DNA of 64,000 bases, taken from NCBI RefSeq assembly GCF_902459465.1, contig NC_047062.1, positions 17,119,994 to 17,183,993 of the forward strand. Direction: 5' to 3'. Below are positions 32,401 to 41,246 of this stretch, one piece after another. The first letter of the stretch is position 1. Each line of letters opens with the position of its first letter. Under the pieces are notes generated by a model, which saw only the letters and a list, made by a program, of their open reading frames with translations, ran no database searches and was not told the DNA's origin. The DNA is from Asterias rubens (lineage: Eukaryota > Echinodermata > Asteroidea > Forcipulatida > Asteriidae). A program made the position numbers and the translations under genes.

Positions 32401-35014
32401 ACCACCCGAGGAAGTGTCCCAGCCACCTCATCAGTCTCATTGGTTTGATGAACCAACTCAAATTCAGCAGTCTAGTAAGCCAATACCATCTGAAGTGTCC
32501 AGTTCACCTGAACAGGCTCCAAGGTACAACGGACCTACTCAATCAGCCCAGACATTTACAGTTGATTTGTTTCTGCCACCTCAACAGTCTCCACGGTATA
32601 ATGAGACCACTCTGACCAACAATCTGAATTTTGGAGGGCCATCACCGTCTGCAGGGTCCATGCTACAGAGAAAACCACCACAACCAAGTAGACCAAATGG
32701 GAGATCTTTTTCAGTGTCTTCCCCCGTCAACGGACCTGGAGAGTACAAGCCAGAGCAGCAGATTATTGAATCAAATTGCTCTCAATCGACTCCACTTCTT
32801 CAGACTCCAGCACCTTTGGTTCCGATGAAACCGCGTTTGCTTTTCAAAAGAAGTGAATGGGCAAAGTCAATCCAACAACAACCTCAACGAACCATCGGGA
32901 GTGGAATGGCAGTTGCATTGCAGACAATTCCATCTCAAACCCAAAACGACATGACACCACAACCTCAACCTGATCCATGCAGTAAGTCAGTAACTCTGCT
33001 TCAAACTCCGAAACCGAATGAGGCAGCAACACCGGAGCTGTTAGAGGCCACTCAGCTACAACAAGTTGGTCCTGGGGGACACACCAAAGAGGTGACGACT
33101 ACCATCCCAGAAGAATGTCCTATGAGTCAACCTGCTAAAACCGAAGGTGGGTATCTCAAATCTAACTTGATTTTTCACCTCATGTTTCTTTAAAATATCT
33201 TTCAAACCGTTGTTGTCATCATTTTAAACACTTCACCCCCACTGACCCCCTGAGTTTGTTGAAAAAATAGTGCATAAAGCACAAACACAATATCATTGGA
33301 AACATTTCCGTTGCCATCACTGTTTGAAATAAGAGTTCGTGCGAAATTCTTGGGACACACTGCCCTGTCAAAACACACCTGGACAAAGCATTGAACTTGC
33401 AGGCTATGTGTTTCTTCATCCACATCAATTCAAACCGGTGTGGCGGTTTCAACTTTCCGCCGTGTTCAGTTTTCCGAATGACCAAATACGGTAACATTAC
33501 GTCATGCGATGCCTGCGCACAGCAAGCGAAAGTAGTCCATTATTAGTGCCGTATTGAGTCATCCGTGTTGCTCTCCGGTAGCTGTCATGGCGGCGTCCAC
33601 GAGTACAACGAGCGGCGAACGCGTGGATCGTATGAGAGAATTTGGTGTGAAGACCAAGCAAATTATCCTGTGTATTTATACCGAAGAATTTTTTATTATT
33701 CTGGTTTAGTTTATTAAATTTATTTATTACCGTTTTTTATTTTATTTTATTTGTTTAGTTATTTTTTTAATTTCACTGAACTACAGTACTTGCCAGGCTA
33801 CTCGCGGCGGTATTTTTGTCTGGCTACGTCACCCGGAAAACTGAACACGCCGGAAAGCTAAAACCGTTCGAACAACGGGTTGAAATGTCCGGCTACGTCA
33901 CCCGGAAAACTGAACACGGCGGAAGACTGAAACCGCCACACCGGGTCATTTAAAGCTACTCAAAAACAGACGTTCACATGGTGTTACCACGAACCTCCCT
34001 TAGTTATTCTTCAATCATGCAATCGTACTTATGACAGTTTTGACAATCAATTTGCATGGCTTTATTGTGCAGGAACCAAGCCAGCTGTTGCCCAAGACAA
34101 ACCAATTGGTATGATGAGAGAAGAGCGACCATCAGTGAGTTTTGCAGACGGTGATTCGCTTCTCATGACGGCATTCATCGTCCAGAACTCATCTTTAAGG
34201 AATGTCCGGGACTCGGTCATTCTTCCCAAATGCTACAAAACCAAACCAAAATCGTCACCAACTCCGAAGGGAATTCTAGGTAAATTTGGGTGAATTGGGT
34301 TTACTAAACCAATGATCTGCCACGGCGTTGATGTTTCAAGTTTTCCCCTGAAAATGGAATTTGAAAGTCTTGCGCGTGATCGTAATCGAACGCAGGCTGT
34401 ATTTTTTTCTTTTAAGGAATCATATTCTGTTTAAATTATTTTTAGACAAAGTTCTAGAAAAGAAAAAAAAAACACCTAACCCAAAACAGCATAACCATTT
34501 GAAACAAAGTCGTTTTTCAAGTACAGAAAAAAAGCTGTTATTAGTGGAACTATGTACTGGAAGTTAGTCTATAAGTGCAAGACACACAATCTATATTCTT
34601 GTTTCCATTAATTCTATACCGAGATATTCTGTTTAAGATCTTTAATAAAAACTTTAAAAACTTGGCCGAACATTTCAAAGGTTTGATATTTGCTTACTAT
34701 ACATTTGGGTCTTGAACCACATTCCTTACATCAGGCGTTCACATACCCATAACTTTCCGTATCCTCTTTCAGTCGTAGACAAAAGCCGACGTCGAAGATC
34801 CTCTCCTCGCCCATGGGTTGAAATGCCTTCCTTTTCTCCATGCCCAGCCGAGACAGTGCGAGCCATGAGAGCCGTGGAAGATGCCAAGACAGCCCGGGAG
34901 CACGGCCTGGCTGCGGAGAAGAAACATGCCGCACAGATGCGGGTGGCTCCAGTGTACAACGAACGATTACAGATTTCAGCTGGTCTTACGATCTGCACCT
35001 TTGAGACTGAATAA
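22651..35014 (+). CDS. Unrecognised giant membrane protein with Pro/Gln repeat domain, five exons
   Basis: Exons are 22651-23486, 23903-24051, 28320-33146, 34073-34279 and 34773-35014. Every junction has GT/AG borders and matching phase (2/1, 1/2, 1/2, 1/2), and the frame stays open for about 2,086 residues, which is strong support for one gene. Layout: signal peptide 1-26 (MLSVIKLFNLF...CPISG); polar segment 27-121; membrane segment about 122-143; strongly basic loop 144-182; hydrophobic stretch 183-206; membrane segment about 247-273; then a tail of about 1,800 residues. The tail is Ser/Thr/Pro/Gln-rich and holds about 27 tandem 27-residue units (30355-32540), bracketed by two copies of a PMKPR-containing motif. 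The last two exons are basic and compact. I do not recognise the protein. Whether the tail is cytosolic or lumenal depends on whether residues 183-206 cross the membrane. Confidence 0.8.
23903..24051 (+). CDS. Repeat-protein gene exon 2 (149 nt)
   Basis: Joins AA|A to make Lys and ends with a single G that completes Val of exon 3. It reads RPTGECLVILHTRN...HSKDHHETPG. Donor gtaaga is strong; the acceptor (cctaaatatag) is modest. It was predicted because exons 1 and 3 are out of phase with each other and this stretch repairs both junctions. Confidence 0.65.
24073..24408. mobile_element. Family A MITE, in repeat-protein gene intron
   Basis: Starts TTTAAAGACACGGACACTAT, 20 bp after exon 2 ends; ends AGTGCTCACTGCCTTTAA. 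The internal fold is ATTTCGAGACCTC with its complement GAGGTCTCGAAAT. Confidence 0.8.
24567..24832 (+). mobile_element. tRNA-Leu-like SINE with conserved central domain
   Basis: A-box-like GTGGCCGAGTGGTAAAGAGC followed by B-box-like GTGGGTTGAATCCCCC, then a body with CTTCGTCCTTCGGATGGGAC and GTAAAGCCGTTGGTCCCATG, a block shared by many invertebrate SINEs (recalled, not searched). It lies in the intron before exon 3 of the repeat-protein gene. Confidence 0.72.
25613..25973. mobile_element. Family A MITE, diverged copy in the same intron
   Basis: AAAAGGCATTGGAAACGTTC to TAGTGCCAGTGTCTTTA, with the TGCATTACTTTGTGTGCTTTC block in between. Confidence 0.75.
26110..26176. repeat. Imperfect hairpin of about 67 bp
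   Basis: TTCCTTAATTGTAATCCTT pairs with AAGGATTACAATTAAGGAA; an inner stem CTCTATC/GATAGAG closes the loop. Confidence 0.75.
26521..26712 (+). repeat. 192-bp direct duplicate, unit 1
   Basis: From TATGGTCAAGGACGAACAGA to GTGTATAGATTGCT, almost identical to 27780-27972. Both lie in the intron before the large repeat exon. Confidence 0.85.
26745..27132. mobile_element. Family A MITE, well-preserved copy
   Basis: TTTAAAGGCAGTGGACACTA to AATAGTGTCTACTGGCTTTA; AAACGGCTCCCTCTGAAGTG and both arms of the central fold are intact. Same intron as the two previous copies. Confidence 0.85.
27493..28134. mobile_element. Related MITE (ends TTAAAGCCATTGGACAC) with nested insertions
   Basis: The left end TTAAAGCCATTGGACACATT is complemented at AAAGTGTCCAATGGCTT. 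Internally a segment (about 27617-27690) is repeated at 27973-28050, and 27780-27972 is a copy of 26521-26712, so the element has been disrupted after insertion. Confidence 0.7.
27780..27972 (+). repeat. 192-bp direct duplicate, unit 2
   Basis: Same sequence as 26521-26712 with a handful of changes; sits inside a MITE, so it arrived after that element. Confidence 0.85.
28320..33146 (+). CDS. Repeat-protein gene exon 3 (4.8 kb repeat exon)
   Basis: Acceptor aacttttgcag, donor gtgggt. It encodes 1,608 whole codons. Starts TPLLDAEYSSDESETK (acidic), then Ser/Gln-rich sequence with scattered early repeat-like units (about 29270-29490), then the regular array. An unbroken frame of this size rules out non-coding drift. 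Confidence 0.93.
30355..32540 (+). repeat. In-frame array of about 27 units of 81 bp
   Basis: Unit consensus read as two halves: EVSKPSQQPPLYNGPTQ then MQQSAKPIPS, 27 residues. Units vary at the QPPLYNG position (QSHWFYG, QSTRCNG, QPPQYNG) and some gain one residue before VSKP (for example at about 31670, 32080 and 32240). Units starting at 31835 and 31916 are identical for about 40 bp, suggesting recent exchange. Confidence 0.92.
33435..33949. mobile_element. TIR element in the intron between exons 3 and 4 of the repeat-protein gene
   Basis: The left end (CCGGTGTGGCGGTTTCAACT) is complemented at about 33946-33900 over roughly 45 bp. The right terminus is partly duplicated (33820-33870 and 33893-33950). 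Inside is a short open frame starting MAASTSTTSGERVDRMREFG at about 33588, which may be the start of the element's own gene. No clear target duplication. Confidence 0.65.
34073..34279 (+). CDS. Repeat-protein gene exon 4
   Basis: TKPAVAQDKPIGMMREERPSVSFADGDSL... ending PKGIL, 68 codons, acceptor tgtgcag and donor gtaaat. Contains SVSFADGDSL, which resembles but does not strictly match a PP1-docking RVxF motif (the basic residue is one position too far away). Confidence 0.75.
34773..35014 (+). CDS. Repeat-protein gene exon 5 (C-terminus)
   Basis: 79 residues to TAA. Begins VDKSRRRRSSPRPWVEMP, then a predicted helix AETVRAMRAVEDAKTAREHG, ending ICTFETE. Acceptor cctctttcag. The RRRR cluster could be a nuclear or retention signal (inference). 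Confidence 0.75.
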
Positions 35015-36384
35015 TTTGGATCACCTAGCCATTGTATGCACTGTTTAGTATTCATGCATTCATGAATAATCATGTACTCAATTGGATATTCATGTATTCA
35101 TCATGTTTCTAAGGTTCATGCTTATGAAAACTTGGCTGCAGTGAATTTATCTGTGGAAATTAATGTATGATCAAAATCATGAAATTCGTAAAAGTGGCAG
35201 ATAAGCATCATGTACAATTTAATTTTCAAAAGGAAAAAAAAGTTATAAAAAATATGTAAACAAATTTCGAAGTTTTTTAAGTAAAGTTGTTTCTCATTAC
35301 GGATCTAAACTTGTTGAACTCATTACATGCCTTACAGTGAAACTTGCTGTCTCATGATGTTCATGTTTCAAATAATGAATCAAGTGTTTATCGGCTCTAG
35401 CAAGCAATCTTTTTTCAACAATGTGAATTTAAAAAAAAAACTATATAGATTAAACATCATGAAAAACTACCGCAAACCGTGTAACTTACACGCCATACAA
35501 TCATGGAATCTTTAAAAAGGCAATTTTTACTGATATAATTTCAATTGGTGTAACCCATAACAGGGATGTGTGTAAAAGGCACTGTATTTTATACTTTCCC
35601 AAGTCCTGTGAAAAAAAACCTGGCAAGGGTAAAACCAAAATAATTTATCATCCACTTTTTTACGTAGGATTTGAAACTTTGCGTGCTGGAAGTTAGGTGA
35701 GGTTTGTGGTAACACCATGTGAACATTTCTTATGAGTAGGGTTGGTTCTAGTTGTTAGACCGGTTCTTTTCAAAACCCAAAGCAAAGCTATAAAAATTAT
35801 TGCTATAATGAATGAATGATATCAAATTGTGCTTGGTCTGCCACGATCGTTTCATTTAATTAATATAACTTTCTGAAACAAAACATAATTGGCGATGCAT
35901 TCATGCTTTATATTCATGTTGTTATAAATGTAAAAGATCTTATAAATGTAAAAGATCTTGTAAACTAAATTCACATTCCAAAACTGCACCATTCCGTGTA
36001 AAACTAAATAACTGCATTCTGGTCGTTTATAAATCATTGTTTCAATTCAAAACCGAATGTACTTAAAAAGAAAACAACTTTGATATCTGGAGTGCTCAAA
36101 ATATTAACCGTGGGGAAAAACCTGTTTATAAAAAGTCTTATGAGATTAAATAAATATAATGAAAAACTTAATACCATAAACATGATTGTAATCGCGTGTT
36201 TTATTCTTGATATTTTTTATATAGTCCGTGGATGGTTAGACTGTTTTCGTTTGCGGAAGTTTTGTGGGGGAAATATATTTGTGAAGGAGGGAAGGGGTGA
36301 GCTTTCCTTTCTCAAAATTTACAATTTGACTCCCAAAATGGCGGACAAGATAAGCGCGTGTAAGTGCGCTGCACTTTAAGGGTC

Positions 36385-36752
36385 TAAAAGGCAGTGGACA
36401 CTATTGGTAATTACTCAAAATAATTATTAGCATAAAATCTTTCTTGGTAACGCGTAATGGGGAGCTGTTGATAGTATAAAACATTGTGAGAAACGGCTCC
36501 CTCTAAATAGTTTTCGAGAAAGAAGTAATTTTCCACGAATTTGACTTCGAGACCCCGGATTTAGAATTTGAGGTCTCGAATTCAAGCATATGAAAGCACA
36601 CAACTCTGTTTGGCAGGAGTGTTTTTTCTTTCATTATTATCTCGCAACTCTGACGACCAATATTGAGCTAAATTTTCACAGGTTTGTTAATTTGTGCATT
36701 TGTTGAGATTGACCAATTGAGCAATTACCAATAGTGCTTTGTGTCTTTAATG
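36385..36752. mobile_element. Family A MITE, copy downstream of the repeat-protein gene
   Basis: AAAAGGCAGTGGACACTATT to ACCAATAGTGCTTTGTGTCT; central fold and CTCGCAACTCTGACGACC block present. Confidence 0.85.
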
Positions 36753-39280
36753 AACGACGGCTTTGTTTTCCGAACCAAACAAGGGGTATATCCCAGTTCC
36801 CACCACCATCTACCACGCTGCAATACTAAGAAATAAATGATCACCAAATAAAAAAAGACACACACACCGAATTAAGTGCTTCAACTAATATATATTAATA
36901 GATCAATATAATTATCGAACATGATTTATCCACACAGCAATTATGATAGTGATTAATGCCTAATAAATCAAAATTAACCAGGGCCCAATTTCAAAGAGCA
37001 GAAAATATTGCTTAACATTGTTTCTGCTAAGCAAATTTAAATAAGCAGGATACAGCCACAGATTGTACATTGTGACATTGTCCCAGCAAGTGACCTTATT
37101 CTGGTTAGCGTGTCTTCTTACGCTTAGGTACTTTATGTGCTTGAATTAAACAGCTCTATTAAATTTGGTCCTGGAAGCCATGCACGTAAAACCCACACGA
37201 CGCAAACTTAACTAAACCACGCAGCTTGATTATGTTAACGAAGAATGATCACACTGATTATAAAGTCTTGACATGTTTCAGAGGGAGATTTTCAGTAACT
37301 TAGTGTTGATATAATAATGTTGCAATCAGAACAAACCACAAGCTAATGATTAAACTCATTACCACTCTTAAGTTTCCTCGTCAAGAAATTTTAACAAAAT
37401 GATGAGAGAGAAGTGCATCTCAGCATTGTTTTCCTTCTAAGAAAACACTTGTTATCAAGGAATGAAGGCTTACAATTATACTTTGACGAATTGACAACGA
37501 AAGTGATTAGAAATACTTGGTGAAATCTTTGTTTTGTTTTCACTAAACCGAACCGAGTTTAATATGCAAAGATATATGGCTGTCTGTTACGCTGTGTGGC
37601 ATTGCGTTTGTCTTAAATTTACCAGTAATTAATTATTATTATATTAATATTATTTGCAAGTCTTCATATAATTAGTGTCTAATATAACTGATAATTTGTT
37701 AGTTAAAAATTCTCAATTATTACAAATTTCTGGAGCAAGCATCGATGTTAACACATTTAGTTTACCTTTCGTATAGCGTATTATAATACAGCATGCTTTG
37801 CTCCTAAATTTAATTTGTTGCCTTTTACAAATTTTACAACACCATTTAGATTTTAATATGACAGATTTACAATAATACTCTTTTAGAATAATATTTTATT
37901 TTATTTATAACATTTATAAACATATACAGCTATCACCAGACGCATTATGCTAATTTGTATTTTAGTTTAGCGGCACTTTTTTTTTTAATCTGGCAAGAAT
38001 TCTATTTCAAAGAACAGGATAGTAAATGAAAGGAGGACCAAATTGAACGAACAACTCCATCTACAGGTCGCCCAATTGTAGGTATACATGTTGAAATAGA
38101 CTGAACACTTGATTTTGTCACTTTTTTTAAAGGAGTGCCGCCCCTAGTCTATTACCTTACGGTATTATACAAGTTAGGTCATGCAAAAATATATATCAAT
38201 TAAAAAGGGTCCAGTAATATTGATGTAATTCATTTGTTTGAATATTGCGCCCGTCTCGCGTTAATGAAACATTATTTGTTTACGCCGGGCTTGTAGTTTG
38301 TAGTTTTTCTTCACTGATAGTTCTAGCATCGATGAAATCCATGGTTCTAGTAAACGCCATTTGCAATAATTATATCAAATTAACTTAAGCTTTTCTACGC
38401 TAAAGACAAAGACGTGGCTTATCATTAAGTACATGCCGTACAGGATTTTAAGTTTCAAAGAGGAAGATAGTTGAACAAGAATATCAGCATTCGAAAAATG
38501 CTCTTGCGTTCAATGAGTTGATTTAATGCTGAAATCAAATGAACCGAATTTATGATGCGGGATTGTGAAATTATAATATTAACAACAATAAATCTCCTAG
38601 ACTTTGTCTCCTGCTGCAATTGTATAACTTCTGTGTAGATTTCATTAAAAGATTTCAACAAAAAGCTCCCTTTGAAATACATCAGCACTTTGTTTTGTTA
38701 AATCTGTGACTTCCACATAAATTATAGTATGGTACCGGTATGGTTCCCTACCCCCTCGCTCTTGTGTTTGCGAGCTTTTCCCCTCAACCAGCAATGTGAA
38801 AATGTGCACATTTACTGTCAGATGAAATAAACATTCAAATTTACATCAATATGAAATTGGTCATGCTTACTTCATCCAAAACATCCTTAATAAAGAAATA
38901 AATATTAAGTTAATACTATTTGTTGTTATGTTTGGTTGTTTTAAAGAAAGCATAGCTATAACTTTTTTTATTAGTTACAAATATATCATTTCGTAGACAT
39001 ATTATATCCCATATTTAATTATATTTACAAGGAAGAGCGTCTTACACTTCGATTTCATATAGGACGATATGGGTTGGAATCAATCAAGGTGAAATGAATT
39101 GAGCAATATTGAATCTCCAATACGAAATACATATTACATACCTACAAAAAGCCCTGCTAAGAACAGCTGCATGGTGTTTCACAGCATCTCCATACCTATA
39201 CGACAATGCCGCATTGTTGCATGTAAACTACACACCATCAGACAATAACCTTTCTCTATGATGATCAGATCTACTTCCAT

Positions 39281-39398
39281 AAGCCATTTTGAGATATAGT
39301 GGACACATTTATACCATGACATTGGCGTTGGTACATTGTCCTTGTAGACCCAAACCAAACAGTGCACTGCTATAGTGTCCACCAAATCTAAAAAGGCC
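39281..39398. mobile_element. Family C MITE (ends AGCCATTTTGAGATATAGTG), copy 1
   Basis: AGCCATTTTGAGATATAGTG at the left, AGTGTCCACCAAATCTAAAA at the right, GACCCAAACCAAACAGTGCA inside; about 118 bp. Confidence 0.75.
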
Positions 39399-39933
39399 AA
39401 CGATCAATTCCCTAGAGCTGCTTAGGCAGAGAGTTGTACTTAACACCTTTCTGCTAAGCAAAACAAAGCAGGATATCAGTCACAAACTATACATGTGGCA
39501 TGGTACTTTGGCTGGTATAGCCGTAAACATTATTTTATCATGTTAAAGCTACTTTTTGTGCTTAAGCAGCTCTATGAATGTGGACACAGAGAGAAATCAG
39601 ACACACTCCCACAACATACCGGCTATTGACACTCCCGCAATGATTTCCACAGCTGTCCCGGTAATACTCTGTGCGGTATTTTGTTGTTAAGATTTTTGTT
39701 GATATAGTAAAGTATGGGATTAATCCATCACAAAGTATTATAGTGGAAGTTTGAGGTGATCCATGTCGTTGATACTTGTCGTGTCGTGCTTTTATTCATT
39801 CACTGTGATAAAATGGAACACACTCTACCTCAGACTACTTTTACAGCCGTGGTTCATTAAGAGTGTCTTTGTTTATCAATACCTACTGTACGGAATCACC
39901 CAAGGGCCCCGGGCCACTAATCTAGGTTTCTAT

Positions 39934-39939
39934 TTTATT
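39934..39939 (-). terminator. poly(A) signal candidate for PCSK2
   Basis: Minus-strand AATAAA about 480 bp past the stop; the nearest canonical hexamer I can find on that side. Confidence 0.3.
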
Positions 39940-40417
39940 AAAATACTTAAGTACTTATTCAACCACTCATGCATATCTAATTTCGATGGTTTAATTTACT
40001 GGTTAAATAAAAATACTGAACAAGTGAACAGGAAAATAAAAGAAAAAAAAGAAAAACAAAACTGTTAAAAAACGTTAGTCACCCTCCAAGCTGGTTAAAA
40101 ACATAAAACCATATAATATGGAATGTCGTTTGGTGCAAAAGTTCACTTTGAATTTTAACTGCAATTTTTAGATGTAGGTGTTTGGTTTTTCCATTGGCTT
40201 TTGGCAACGATTGTAAAGGATGTTTATACTCTTTTAAAACAAATTGTTTTTTTCTCAACTATATAAATATTTAAAAAATATTATTATAGTTTATATTGTG
40301 GTCGAAATTTTTGTTGGACTTGCATGGACGAATTATTACTGAAAACAAAAATCAACTTTCATCTGTGGAACTTTTCTATAAACCCACTTCGAGCCAAACC
40401 AAGCATGGTTGACGCCC

Positions 40418-41246
40418 TTAATACGGGTACGATAGTTTTTGCCGCCCGTACTTCTCGTCAAATAACTCCTCTAATTTCTCCCAGACTTCAGGATCCTCCC
40501 AGGTATCTCTGCTGATGTCACTGCCGTATGGAACCTCGTTTTCCCCGTACCATGAAGTGGACTCATCGGCATCGCGGTAGTAGTACGAGTCGGGTATGCC
40601 CTCTTCCTCTTTGGGCAGTACATCTTCCGGTGAGAAGGGTGGGAGGTCACTATCCTTCTCGTCAATTGCTTGTCCCAGTTCCTCCTCTGTATCATCTTCA
40701 ATGGCGCCCTCAAGGCTCTTGAGGAGTTCGACTTCCTTAGAGAGATCAATGGAGTCAGGCTTGCTGTTCTGGGCGTCCATCTTGGCGTGTTCCAACTCTT
40801 CCTGTTCCTGCACCTTGAATGCTTCTAGAACAGCCTGCTTGCAGCTTGACTTGGACTTGGCTTCCTCGATATACGTGGCTTCTTTGGTACCGTGGAGGAC
40901 CAGAGTCCACTCGGTGAGCGTTGCGGTGTGTGGGCTACCGTCAGCCATGGCTACCTCCAGGACCCACTCTCCTCTTGGATCCTCACCCCATGTGTGAGAC
41001 GTCATGAACGGCCAGCGCTGGAACCCATCGATGACGTCATTGTCCCCAGGTCTCTCGCTCAGGAGGATACTGCTGGTACCCATTGGGGAAGTCAGGTGGA
41101 TGGTGACGTCACCTCGGCGTGTGCTGTTGATGGTGATGATGGCCTGGGTGTGTTCAATGTAGTTGACCATGTTGTCCTGGCCGTCGCAGGCGTCGGTATT
41201 GAGGCGGAGGACCAACTTCTCGCCAGACTGACCATCTGGAACTTGA
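40418..41246 (-). CDS. PCSK2: PCSK2 last exon: P domain and long acidic tail
   Basis: 275 residues. The P domain runs from [19 protein letters not shown] through RRGD, SPMGT and [15 protein letters not shown] to LVLHGTKE. A 153-residue tail follows, rich in Glu/Asp with [10 protein letters not shown] and a terminal helix-like [15 protein letters not shown], ending LSYPY. Vertebrate PC2 has about 43 residues here. Confidence 0.95.

Larger units (their letters stand above)
35015..40417. other. Spacer between convergent repeat-protein and PCSK2 genes
   Basis: AT-rich, with a family A MITE, a family C MITE and two decayed repeats with TTTCTGCTAAGCAAA (about 36985-37140 and 39410-39580). I see no coding sequence. 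Confidence 0.5.
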
